From assembly GCA_036897485.1 (NCBI GenBank), contig JAYMTF010000982.1, forward strand, positions 1 through 27,540: a stretch of DNA of 27,540 nt, written 5' to 3'. This document shows, in pieces, positions 1 through 13,500 of this stretch (positions are counted from its first letter, which is position 1; every line of letters starts with the position of its first letter). A program made the translations under genes and the position numbers. Below the pieces are notes generated by a model that worked only from the letters and a program-made list of their open reading frames with translations, had not been told where the DNA came from and made no database searches. Source of the stretch: Pelargonium nanum (taxonomy: Eukaryota; Streptophyta; Magnoliopsida; Geraniales; Geraniaceae).

Positions 1-793
1 ATTTCAAATGACGAATTTCAAATCAAATCCATGTTCCCAAACGCAACCTTAAGGAGCCTAATTGTACAACCAATGGACTAAGTTAGCAACATAACTACAG
101 ATATATACATTAGCTTAGTTGTTTCTTAACAAACTATAATTCAATTATGTCTTAATCATTGGTAAGGTTATTAGCATAATAAAAACTCCACAGAGATGAT
201 AATATTATCTAAATAACAAAATAATCAAAACCCTATTACTTTAGTTTAATCACAATCACCACTAAGCGTGTGGATCAACTGACAAGGCAAAAAATTATTT
301 TAGCTTAATCTGAGATCTCGAGTTCGAGACTCAGAGAATGCAACTGTGTTACAACTTAGTATGGACAACTTGACAAACCTTGTGGTCCTACTTGTCTGTA
401 ATTCCTACCTGTCTTGTATTTTTCTTTACCGGATTAGTTACTTGTCACTAATCCGAATTAGTTGGTTTACATCCCAAAATGAGTAACTCATTATAGGGAT
501 ATTATTGGTAACTAAGCATGTGTATGGAGAAACGAAATGCAAAGATTATTCCCGGGGGAAAAAGTTAATAATTTTCACAAGCAACCTAGAACCGGACCAA
601 ATTGGAAACAACATAAGTTGAGGCAATGGACTACTCAAGATAGGGTTAACACAACACAAACTGGGACAACTATTCCAATTTTCTTCAAAACTAAAGTACA
701 AAGATACGGCAATACTACAAGTACAACGAGACAATTGCATAATTAGATAATAAAATCATACATAAGTCCACCACGTAATGCATTTGAACTTAC
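1..793 (-). other. CMC1 intron 2 (probable), no exon recognised
   Basis: AT-rich sequence downstream of the perfect GTAAGT donor at 793-788. I found no stretch encoding the missing CMC1 C-terminus. Two small ORFs on opposite strands near 540-746 overlap each other and look like chance. A SINE-like patch around 263-332 is listed separately. Confidence 0.5.
263..430 (+). repeat. Possible tRNA-derived SINE-like repeat
   Basis: GAGTTCGAGACTC at 320-332 resembles a Pol III B box, and TAAGCGTGTGG at 263-273 loosely resembles an A box about 57 bp upstream. There is no clear poly(A) tail or target duplication, so this is weak. The 430 end is a guess. Confidence 0.25.
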
Positions 794-1350
794 AATTGGT
801 GAAGACAGTTGTTCAATTCTTTAGCTTGTTTGCGACATTGCCAAACAACAGATATCGTTTTTCCCATAGCACAATCAGCATACTTCGAAGCGTAATAATC
901 GCACTCTTTTAGTGCCTTCTCCTTCATTTTGCTGCGTAAAGCTGTTAGCATACACATGTAGAATACACGAATCAATGCTTATTGCACAATCACATTTTCT
1001 AGTTCTGTGTATAACTGTATATAACTTCATTTCAATTACCAAACCCTACAAACTAACAAAAAAAGGGACAGACAGTATATAAAAGAAAATAGCAATTAAC
1101 TGTTCATAAACTCAATAATGTTGATCAATACAACAACTGAAACAACACAAAATCATACATATTGTTCGTTTTCGAAGCTGAAACACCGAAATGAAAATTT
1201 GGAAGGAAAATTGATCCAATTTCGACAAAATGAAACTCTTGATATGAAAATAGTCGAATTTTCTCGGGAAACGAAACGGAGGTTGAATGAAGTACCTTCT
1301 TCTACTTTCTTTTTGACGTGATTTTGACGCGCTTCCTCGAGATAGCCCAT
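794..1350 (-). CDS. CMC1: CMC1-like cytochrome c oxidase assembly protein, partial at its 3' end
   Basis: Twin CX9C (CHCH) protein of the mitochondrial intermembrane space; this family helps assemble cytochrome c oxidase. Exon 1 is 1350-1296 and starts MGYLEEARQNHVKKKVEE. Exon 2 is 941-794 and starts ALRSKMKEKALKEC. The junction G|CT restores Ala, with a GT donor at 1295 and an AG acceptor at 943-942. Two CX9C motifs are visible, CDYYASKYADC and CRKQAKELNNC. Exon 2 ends ...NCLHQ followed by TT and a strong GTAAGT donor at 793. Plant relatives continue with Phe-Thr-Asn-Asp and about 20 more residues, so the last exon probably lies beyond the left edge; I find nothing matching it in 1-780. If intron 2 is retained, a TAA at 792-790 ends the protein at ...HQL. 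Intron 1 is 354 bp. Family call is firm; the 3' end is open. Confidence 0.88.
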
Positions 1351-1363
1351 CGAAAACCTCCTA

Positions 1364-1536
1364 AAACCCTAGCTCGATTGATGACCTCACCTGCGGCTGA
1401 GCTCGCTGGTGTATGTTTACTAGAACTGTCGTATCGTCGCCGGTAATGTTATCAGTGCCGATGGGCTCTGGTTTTTATTGGGCTTTTTTTTATGGACCGT
1501 GCATCTTTATCCATATTGGGCCATCGACATGGCCCA
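1364..1536 (-). promoter_or_regulatory. CMC1 promoter: telo-box plus Site II (TGGGCC/T) elements
   Basis: Just upstream of the CMC1 start on the minus strand lie AAACCCTA (telo-box, 1364-1371) and four Site II cores: TGGGCT at 1462-1467 and 1479-1484, TGGGCC at 1517-1522, and GGCCCA at 1531-1536. Site II elements bind TCP factors and are known to recur in promoters of plant respiratory-chain and ribosomal genes, often with telo-boxes. That fits a cytochrome oxidase assembly gene. The motifs are seen; the function is inferred. Confidence 0.55.
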
Positions 1537-1960
1537 ACCAGTTTAAGTCTAACCATAAATTGCTTATTATTTTTAAAAATTAAAAAAAAAAAATCACCTG
1601 GCAATTTTCGTATATTTATTTATCCTAAATATATGAACGTGGACATATTTATGCATCTAGTAAAATCCATGTATCAAAATAGAGTATTGTCTCTCTTTTT
1701 ATTCATTAAAAAAAAATCATGAATGATTATATTTATTTAAATAATAATAATAATAGTGAGAGTCGAGCCTACATTTTGAAGTGATCTAATAAATGTGTAT
1801 TAACAAATTCATTATTATTTTTCAGAATAAAATTGAATCGTTTTAGGTTCTCACCACCTATGATCATTCTCATTGTGTAAGATTTTACAAGTTTATTCCT
1901 CATAGGGTGGTTATTAGGTCTTGGGTTCCGTTGATCTTAATTAAATACCCCACTGACGAT

Positions 1961-2059
1961 TCTCATTTATTTTTTGCGGACAATGTCTTTTTATTTACAT
2001 CTACCTCTTATGCTCATGCAATGGTTGTGAAGAATCGTTTAGATGAATTTTTCTCTACA
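1961..2059 (+). mobile_element. LINE reverse-transcriptase remnant
   Basis: A 33-codon open stretch reads SHLFFADNVFLFTSTS, then YAHAMVVKNRLDEFFST. It resembles the plant L1-type LINE motif around SHLFFADD, followed by the usual helix ending in a Leu-Asp-x-Phe turn. The second catalytic Asp of FADD is Asn here. Flanking sequence has no clear RT homology and stops appear soon on both sides, so this is a short decayed fragment. Confidence 0.5.
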
Positions 2060-2088
2060 CCATTACGTATGCAACTTGAATAATTGAG

Positions 2089-2280
2089 AAACACATTTAC
2101 CCATCAAAACCAACTCATGTCAACAACTTGGATGAATGAGTATCTAGGGTCCACTATGGATTTCTCAATTTTTTTGTTTGTTGTGTTTTTTTATCGCCTA
2201 AAAATGTCTTCAACTATCCTATCATTTTGTTGCTGACTACCAACATTTGTCTACAATTACCTAAAACACATTTGTCAATA
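2089..2280. repeat. Dispersed repeat family X, copy 1
   Basis: About 192 bp sharing a block order with 16911-17120. Shared parts are the AAACACAT left edge, an ACTCATGTC patch, GAGT(A/G)TCTAGGGTCCAC, a T-rich run, CCTA(T/C)CATTTTGTTGCT, an AC(T/C)ACC(A/G)AC patch, and an ACACAT(T/G)T right edge followed by GTCAAT. Size and layout suggest a non-autonomous DNA element, but I could not define clean inverted ends or target duplications. Confidence 0.5.
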
Positions 2281-2657
2281 CATTTTCTTCATGGCAATAT
2301 AATTTAAAATTGTTTAATTATTTTTTGATATATTTACAATAGAGACGGCGCTTTCCTGACTTTTTTTTATTAGTTAAATCATATGAGTTCGGCACAATAT
2401 TGGAATCTGACCCGGCCCTGCCGGGCTTTAAAAACAAACGTGTTCGGCGGGCCAACCTTACAGACCATTTGACAGCTGTAAGGTCCGTGACGGGTGAGCT
2501 GTGTGTGGGCTCACAGTTGTGAAGGCAAAACACAATTTTCGTATGTAGGATCGGGTTCAGATAATGATAAGAACCAATCTGAGCCCGATTCACATGGGTC
2601 CGGTCCAGGTCCACTCCACCAATGATGACCAGGACCCACCATTTCGCTTTGATGATG

Positions 2658-2672
2658 CGTTGACGGTCAACG
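2658..2672. promoter_or_regulatory. Palindromic W-box / TGACG-type site upstream of the 14-3-3 gene
   Basis: CGTTGACGGTCAACG is a 15-bp palindrome around a single central base. It carries TTGACC on the minus strand (W-box core for WRKY factors) and TGACG on the plus strand (TGA-bZIP core). It lies about 120-130 bp upstream of the likely 14-3-3 leader exon. A CCAAT box in reverse (ATTGG, 2738-2742) and a pyrimidine-rich patch follow; I see no TATA box. Confidence 0.35.
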
Positions 2673-2794
2673 ACAGCGTGGCGCCCTGATGGTATCGATT
2701 TCCACGGAATCTCCGCCACCCACCACTTGTCGCCTTCCTATTGGACCCTTTCCCTTTCTCCTTCTCCCATTTCTACTCTCACGCACGCCCCCAA

Positions 2795-2811
2795 ACACAC
2801 ACACACACACA
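2795..2811. repeat. (AC)n microsatellite in the 14-3-3 leader region
   Basis: A short AC dinucleotide run in or next to the untranslated leader exon. Confidence 0.8.
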
Positions 2812-2837
2812 GATCCATCTCCAAACCCTTCGCTAAG

Positions 2838-3709
2838 GTACTCTTCTTCTTCTTCGACGATATGGTGTTAGGGTTTCGTTTACTCTCTCGTCCTTTTTGT
2901 TTTTGATTTTGTGAATTTTGCTCTTTTCTTCTGGTTTTTGATGGATTTCTGCTGCGTACGGTTAGATCTGAAGTTGGTTTCTGTGGTGATTGATATGATG
3001 GTGGCTTCTCATGTGTTGTTTGGATTTTTTTGCTGAGTTGTGCTCTGTGTTTCTGTCTTGATCTGTTGAGATAGAAGCGCTTTGTCTGGTGATCTGTTTG
3101 GTCGCCGAGAAAACGCGAGAAAATGAAACATATAAGTTTCCTTTCTCGTTGTTTGAAAGAATCTTCCCTATACCGAGGTAGGAAGATTTTTAAGTAAGGT
3201 GAAGTAGCTATTCAGAAGCTTTTAAAGTTTCTAATTTGTTCATCTTGTGTAGTTTAATATGCTAACTGATCGGCGATTTTGATTTGTCTCAAATAAATTA
3301 GGGTTTCTGATAAATATTTATGGGTTATATTTGATTTGCTTATTATTTTTTTTCCGATTTATTTGTACTTCACCTAATTTATCTGTAATAAAAGTGATGC
3401 TAGCTATGTAATATTTTTGAGTTATGTTTTAATTTTTCTGCTTATCTTTGTTGAAAGAGCAATGCAGAGACACTTTCTTTTGAACAATTTACTCCTATTA
3501 TGCCACTAAACAATGAAGCAGAAACCAATATAACTACTTGCTAGGTTTTTCTTCATCCATTTAATTGATGGCCACATGACCCAATAGGACAGCAAGTGTT
3601 TAGAGAGAGAGAAAGAGAAAAAAAAAAGTGTTGCTAGCCTTTAATTGCTTAAAACTTGTGCATTGCTTAGATCATGCTAACTATAGTTGCATATGAATAT
3701 GACCTGCAG
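2838..3709 (+). other. Leader (5' UTR) intron of the 14-3-3 gene
   Basis: A CGCTAAG|GTACTC donor at 2838 and a CCTGCAG acceptor at 3709 define an 872-bp intron. It starts T-rich and ends 28 bases before the start codon at 3738. Long leader intron plus a pyrimidine- and AC-rich first exon is a common plant 14-3-3 layout. Inferred from splice consensus, not from transcript data. Confidence 0.6.
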
Positions 3710-3737
3710 AATTATTTAATAGATACAAGAAGCAAAG

Positions 3738-5768
<2,031 letters not shown>

Positions 5769-5899
5769 TGATCTCGAGTGCCTACAGCGCACTTGAGGCT
5801 TAAATGTGTCCGACAGGTTATGAACTTCCTTTTAGTATTCATAAGAAGAATTTGGTTGGTGTTTCGAGTGCCATGCTATATGATCAACTGTTGATATTA

Positions 5900-6035
5900 G
5901 TTTTTTTTTCTAGCTGTTTTTTGGGTTTATACCATGTGGTTTTTGAGCGGCCCCGCACACTCGCGGTTGGCACCTTTAAGCCGTTTTACCACACCCAGGC
6001 TAATCCTCATTCGAGGTTTTTTTCTAGCTGTTTTT
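5900..6035. repeat. GC-rich ~93-bp segment between ~20-bp direct repeats
   Basis: A T-run followed by CTAGCTGTTTTT occurs at 5900-5922 and again at 6016-6035. The sequence between is more GC-rich than its surroundings, with parts such as GAGCGGCCCCGCACACTCG. This looks like an insertion flanked by a target duplication, or a local duplication. I do not recognise the family. Confidence 0.4.
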
Positions 6036-7217
6036 GTTGATTCTTAACATGTCAGCTTCGAAGTGTTGTGACCATGGTTTGGAACACTGAGCATCAAGTG
6101 CCTTGGTTCATAATCTCAGATAAAAATTTAGAATTGAGTCGGATTTAAGTTTTTCCTTCATTCTTTGTCTGTTTCTCAAAAAGTACGTTTTTAGAAAATG
6201 GAGTAGATATATATTTGCGGGAAAATAATAATTTTAACAAACATTTTTTGTTTTCTTTTTGAAATGTTATAATTTTAGAAATCCACTAGGTCGGATGATA
6301 TAATTATTTGTTTCTGTGTGAGACGATAAGGTGAAATTGACATATTAGATGATATGATATTAGGACCCATCCGCATCCAATCAGTGATGAGCTGCTTCCT
6401 ATACAACGCAATTGCAAACACGTGCTTATCTAGAATAAATACACATGTCTAAGTATATATATTAAATATAAAGAAATGTATCATAAAAAAATTCATACTT
6501 TATACATAGTTGATCGACCTTGTAGTGAATACACAAGCATCGTGATTAAAGTGAGGTCGGCCAACTGTGGGTCTCCCGTGAAACTAGAAGAATCTATTGT
6601 ATGAAGTGATTTTTTGTAGTGTTTGTATCTTTTGTCGTCTTTTTTCTTGTTGATTTGTTCTTGAGCGAGAACATTTTTGTGGATTAACTCGATAGTTAAA
6701 TTATTAAAAGATTGTTTCAGGTTGGAGATTGTTGTGAGTCAATATATAATTAGTAGAAGGGGCAAGAAACAGGACCGCTTGACGACAAGCTTGCCGAGAT
6801 CGGAAATTGATGCCAATTCGTTTTCAAGGTAGGGTTTAACTGGCGAGTCAAGATTAGATGAGTTGAGACTTGTGGCTTGTTTGAATTGTTTAATTCAAAA
6901 GTCTCTAGAGATAAAACGTATCTAGAAGTGAATACAACGAGGTAAAATACATGTATAAAATAAATGTATTGTTTGGTAAACTAACATTTGGAATGAGGTT
7001 TAAAAAAGAATTCTAAAAAGTAAAATCGTTTGGTTAAAAACTTAAAATCTCCCGTCATATACCTCACATGAAGTGAAAAGTTTTGAAAGTTGTCGGTGAC
7101 AACTTCAACAGCCAACAACGATTGACTTGATCAACGTCTATAAAAAATTTCTCCACAAGAACAAGCACTCAACGATTTGTTCATGCGAGATTAACATGAT
7201 CATTAAAGATATATTAT

Positions 7218-7267
7218 TCTTGTTGTTGCTTCTTTTTTTTTTTTTTTGAAACCTCTTGTTGTTGCTT
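7218..7267. repeat. Poly(T) tract between 14-bp direct repeats
   Basis: TCTTGTTGTTGCTT occurs at 7218-7231 and 7254-7267, and between them lies only C, about 15 T, then GAAACC. Read on the minus strand this is six bases plus a poly(A) tail flanked by a 14-bp target duplication, as expected of a heavily 5'-truncated retroposed insert. Simple slippage is the alternative. Confidence 0.4.
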
Positions 7268-7592
7268 TTAATAATTTGCAAACAAATTTAAAACATGTCT
7301 AAAATATTTTGAAATATCCTCAACTCAAGTGAGGGTGTTAAATTATCATCTTACCCTCAAATTATTGAGTAATAGATATATCTGTAGTGCACACATTGCA
7401 AGGGTAATGAGTCATCACCCACCTTGCATTTTGCATTTTGATTATTGAATTCCCGAATCCGAATACCAATCCCCAACTTGCTCGCCGCACTGAAAAAAGC
7501 ATCGCTAATTCAACATCGACAACACAACAGAGCACAAGACAATATATATACAGAGCCACACCACACACACAGTGACACTTCACTTCCATTCC

Positions 7593-10500
7593 ATGGCTGC
7601 TCATTCCGCCATTATCGCCTGGTCTCTCTCTTTCACACACACACACACACACTTGCTGTGCTTTTCTCTCTCATCTATTGTTGATAACTTACACGCTTTT
7701 TTTGTTTCTCAGGGGCTCCGGAGAAGATGGACAGCTGGGAATCGGTAGCAACGAAGAAAGAGAGTGGGTTTGTCTCGTCAAAGCCCTCCAATCCCACAAC
7801 GTCCGCTCCGTCGTCGCCGGCAGCCGCAACTCTCTCGCCATTTGCCAAGACGGCAGGGTATTTAATATTTATCTCTCTTTTTATATGCTATTTGTGTCTC
7901 TATTTACACTACACAACACATTTGATTGTTATATGTATTCAACTGGTTTGGTGTGGTGTGGGTTTCAGTTGTTTACCTGGGGGTGGAACCAGAGAGGGAC
8001 CTTGGGTCACCCCCCTGAAACCAAGACTGAGAACATACCTAGCCAGGTCAAGGCTCTTGCCAATGCCAAAATTGTTCAGGTATTTTTAATTTTTCTTGTA
8101 ATTCTCATACTTTTTATTATTATTTATCTATCAGTCTTTGTTTTGTTCAACTGTGGCTTGCCTTCTTGATCTTAGGCTGCTATTGGTGGGTGGCATTGTT
8201 TGGCCGTTGACGATCAAGGCAGAGCTTATGCCTGGGGTGGGTCTATTATTCTATATTTCTTTATTGTATTATGAAGAATTTGTCTTTAGAGATCAATTTT
8301 TTGTTTGTTAGAAATAGAATTTGAATCTATTCATTTAACCTTATAGGGTTTACTTGTTTAGTATCAAATACTCCATCCGTCCCAAAATGAGTGTCCTCTT
8401 TCCCTTTTTAGTAAGTTAGTTGTCCGTGAATTGTCAATTGTATCATTGTGACAAGTTAGTTAGTTTTTCTTTACACAGGAATCACAGGATCATAATGATA
8501 CCGGAGTAAATATAGCACACTAACTAACTTCTCCTTAGTTTTTTTACAAAATAGAAACCAGTACACTCATTTTGGGACGGAGGTAGTACATTTTTATTAT
8601 GTGTTTCTTTTGTTGGGCCAACAACATAACTGATATGTGAATGCATTTTTTTGTTATGAGAAGCTTATGCGGGTTGTTACGTTTGGTGCAGGTGGGAATG
8701 AGTACGGGCAGTGTGGCGAAGAACCCGAGAGGAAAGATGATACTGGTAGACCTTTGAGGAGGGATATTGTGATTCCTCAACGTTGTGCACCAAAGCTTGT
8801 AGTTCGCCAGGTAATTTTTTCCCCAGTTGTATCGACACCCGCTTTCCTTTCTCATGAATCTATATGAAGCACATTATTTCAGACATGAAGTTACTTTTGA
8901 GTTTTGACATCAAGTAGTTCTTACAATTTCTACATATTGTACCGCATATTCCTTGTGATGTGAAGTGAAAGTAAAACTTGACAGTCCTTGAATGAAGAAT
9001 CAATTTCAAGCTTAACTGGGAAATATTGCAGAACAATTTAGATATAGGTGAACTTTTGTGTACTATTTTTTTTACTAGAATGTCTAGCTGGGGGTTATGT
9101 AGCACCTTCTATTTTTCAGTTTCTGCTGGCTGAAGAAGCCATGTAATCTTACATTACTTCGTAGCTGCCTCAGTTTATTAATACCCAACTTTTATACTAT
9201 AAGATGTTTACTAATGATCCTTTTTGAAGTTTACTATTCATGACGCCTCCATGTAATATGGGCTAAGCCAATGACTATTCCAACTTTCTGAAGGCTCTTA
9301 ACTCATGCATTTACATAGAACCTTCTACTGGAATTATAACAATATAGGCCTTTCTTTCATGTGGCTCACCCATCTTTTACTGTGACTACTGCCTTTTTCT
9401 TGATCCGCCCCTTATGTATCTACGCAAAACTTTTTAAGTATGGCTGTATATGAACCTTTTTTTATTTGCATCCACAGTGAATGCTGAAAGAACTTAGGAA
9501 ATTATCACTGTTTTCTCTTGACAAGCAACATAAACTTTTCTTGCATCATCATGATGTTTACAAATTTGGCTTCCTTTGATGTGCTTGGCCCTATTATATT
9601 TGTTGCTCTGGCACATTCATGTCCGATAGTATTAAAAGTTCAAAGAGCACTTGAGGATAAAGTTCTCTTAAAGCTGAAGTGCAAACTGAAGTGTGCGTTT
9701 TGAGGAAGAGAAACACTTAAATAACATAATAACACGAGAGTATATGTTATATTTAACATAATAACAAGTCAATATTACCATATCAATGATTAAAAGAGTG
9801 GAAAAGTGTGCCTAAGCAGCTTTGGTTGCACTTCATTAGATGTGCTTTACTTTGAACTATAAAAACCACTCATTTTTTGCTTCATTTGCACTATAAGTAT
9901 CATTGCATATCTGCATGCATATACTCAGGGATTACTATAAACTTACGTCTAATACTTTTTATCTCTTTTACAGGTAGCTGCTGGTGGTACTCATTCTGTT
10001 GTACTTACACGTGAAGGGGATGTATGGACATGGGGTCAGCCATGGCCTCCTGGTGACATGTATAGTCTCCATACTCCACAGATTTCATGCAATTATGTGC
10101 TTATGTGTATTCTTATATGTTACTCCCTCCATCCAAAAATAAGTGTCTTGTTTGACTTTTTTTTTTTGGTTGTAAAAATCAAGAATAATTTATTTGTGCT
10201 TTGACATTCCCCCGTGTGCATTTATGGTAACAAACTCAAGTGGTTCTAACTAACTGATTTGTGTAATATTATTGGTAATTCATGTATAACGAATATTATG
10301 GGACAAACAAGTTTTGTAAGCAAGACACTCATTTTGTTATGGAGGGAGTAATAACCTTGTAAGATTTACTTCATTTCAGTGCAAGCTTGCTGGATACTTG
10401 TAAATTTGTATTGTTTTCTAATTCTTTTTTTTTTTTTAATGTGTATTTTTAACAGAAAACAGATTTCTACTCCTGTGCGAGTACAAGGTCTTGAGAAGGT

Positions 10501-13500
10501 GCGGCTAATTGCTGTGGGGGCATTTCATAATCTGGCTCTCCAGGAGGATGGGGTGTTATGGGCTTGGGGAAATAATGAATATGGACAACTTGGGACAGGC
10601 GATACCCAGCCAAGATCCCAACCTATTCCTGTCCAAGGGCTTTCTGGACATGTGTTGGTTTGTATTACATTGCCTTACATTTTACTGTTTGATCTTTCTC
10701 TTTTGTGTTATTATTAGGCAGGGATGGTTTGAATAATATTATATGGCTGTCAAGTTCATGTGTTGACACATTATGTGTACTAAATTCTGTTAGCCATGAA
10801 ATTGAAATAGGCAGATAGATATTAGTCAAATGATATATAATAAGAAGAAAACTAAAGATAATCCTTTGGGTGACGCTGTTTCTTATTGATTTCCTTTTGG
10901 TGAAAGGCAACTGTCTGCTTTCATGTAGTCAAGTTCGTGCAACCCTGCTACTCAATGGGCTGAAATGCTCCTTCATTTAGGTTTGATACCCTAACTAAGC
11001 TCGTTAGCCCTGTATGATGGACAAAGTGGAAAAATTGCAGTTTCTAAAATTTCTCTCTATTGTCAGTCATTCTGACCTAGTTCCTTAGTGAGGTGATATT
11101 TTCCAGTTACTGAAAGAGCATAAAATGTATCACACACGCTGACGCACACACACAAGAAAAATAAAAGACAGTTAAGCTTTTTGTCTATTATCTTTTTACA
11201 TATATGAAATAAATGTTTAATGTTGTAGAAGATGCTCATCGATGTGATGTAAAATCTAATGGTTTTATTCTCTTTGGTATATTCTGCTCTTCCATTAATG
11301 GCTTAAACCTGCTAGCTACTTCTAATATCTGCTACTTTGATTTTGTGGCCTTTGTAATTGCTTGGGTTTCAGATACTTGTATATGCATAATGCATATGTA
11401 GCAGAGTAAGGGTTCGTTTTGTGATGGTTGCTATTTATATCTGCATGGTTCAATGCTCATAACGTAGAAGTCTTTGCCCTTTGCTTGTTAATAGTTTGGT
11501 AGCTTGATTGAGTTTTTCTATATGCGCGTCTAGGTTGATATTGCTGCTGGAGGATGGCATTCAACTGCATTAACAGAAGAAGGAGAGGTTATTACATTCT
11601 TTCCTTTGTTCAAGATGTTATGGCGTTAGATGTAACTCTATTGAATATGATGTGAATCCACTCTAGTATATTGACTAAAAATTGTAATTAAAAGTGGTTA
11701 GTGCATGCATAACTCGAGGTACTTGCCACTAAATTTTTATCATTCATTTGCCTGTTTTTGTTTTTTCAGTCGTGATCGATTTGGAAAATGGAAGTTGTTT
11801 TAAGGAATACAAAACTAAAAAATGCACTGGGTGACTTGATTTTATAAGCATATAAAACAGAGAAAATTCTCCAAAGTAAATATTCCATAACCTTTTGTTT
11901 CACAACCTCGAGTTAAAATGTTTGATTATCCAATAATGATTTCTTTTTTGTATCCATTTTTCTCAACAGTAGTACTGTAGGTTGCATTGAAATAATTTTC
12001 TGTGCCTTCTGTAAACAATGGTTGTGCTTGTGCAACTTAGTTTATCCATGGAACCATGAACAGAAATCAAATGTAGTTTCAATTCTTAGTTCACCCAGAA
12101 AACCATGGTTTATCCTGAGAATCATGAACCAAAATTAACATATAAACTTAATTCTCGGTTCCATTGATAATTAAAAGGCAAGAGGTATTTAGTTCTAACC
12201 ATGCAGTGGTTTTACCTGTACTCTGTCTAGATGCAAGAGTTGTTCATGCCTTTGTCTAGCAGGGGCTTTCGGTATACTAACTTTAAAGTGCATTGATTCT
12301 CAGTGCACAAAACTTGTTGTCATTTTATGTGTTTATTATTCCATTCTTGAAAGTTTATTTTTCAGTAAGCTATGTTGTGAGAGGATTATATACCATCTTA
12401 TGCTCTACTATAGTAGGATGGACAGAAGTGTAAATTTCCGTATATATATTCTTTTGAATCACCAAGAGTTCAGACTTCAGGGTAACATAAAGGATTTGGA
12501 ATCTTTCAAAGCTTCCAGAACATTTGACATGCTCATGAGTCGTGTTTTTCCATTTATCTTCTTGGCAAGAAAAAAAGAAAACAGAAAAAAGATTTTCTAG
12601 TACTTGCATCTTTGAACATGTTGTCCTGCTCATTACTTATGTTTTTTCTGTATATGAGTGCTTACATTTTTGTGCTCTACTGAAAGGTCTATAATCTTGA
12701 CTTATTTTATGCATGTCTTTACTGCAGGTGTTTGGTTGGGGAAGAGGGGAACATGGGAGGCTTGGATTTGGGGATAATGATAAGAGCAGTAAAATGCTGC
12801 CGCAGAAGGTCCAACTTTTAGCAGGAGAGGACATTGTTCAGGTACCATCTATTTGGTCAATTCGACACCAAGTTAGCTTAAGTTGTATTAAGGAAATAAC
12901 TGCACAAATGTAAATTTTACTGTATGTATGAGCAGCTTGTAACAAACATTTCAGTCGAGCCACAAATCTTCTATGTTTATAGATTTTCTTGAATGCAATT
13001 CTTCTTGGGACTAAACCAATAACTTAAACTTTGTAGTTGTTTTCGGACAATAGCTAACTTTCCATATTCACTTTATTGTGTTATCCAACTTAGCAATGAA
13101 AAATCTTTCCATTCTACCCTTTGCAATTGCAACATCGGCTACTATTCCATTTTGTTGGTTGTAAGTAGTTAGGCATTTTCATTATCCATATCGTTATACA
13201 TATGGATAGATGCATTACTACTGTGCAGATGCTTCTGATATTCTCACTTTCTTATTTTGAAGTTTGAACAGTTTGAGATTTCTTTTTATGTTATCCAGGT
13301 GTCTTGTGGAGGCACTCACTCGGTTGCTTTATCACGTGAAGGCCGCATTTTCTCAGTAAGATTCTCATTTACATGTTTACCTTTTCTTGGTTAATGCTAT
13401 GATGTTACTCATCTCAAACTTCATCATATGGACAAACAATCCAACTTCACCACGGTGGCTTGCTTTGTTATTGCTTATATGGACAAACAGTCCAACATCC

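Noticed and set aside
2411-2425. CCCGGC-CCT-GCCGGG inverted repeat as a terminator or regulatory hairpin
   Set aside because: Six-bp stem in GC-rich sequence; too short and without context to support a function.
2318-2719. 133-codon minus-strand ORF
   Set aside because: It covers the 14-3-3 promoter, has no family resemblance, and ends in low-complexity Lys-rich sequence; treated as chance.
7727-8089. Second open frame (MDSWESVATKKES...) over RCC1 exons 2 and 3
   Set aside because: Out-of-frame shadow of real RCC1 exons; the other frame gives WGSGEDGQLG-type repeats and joins perfectly.
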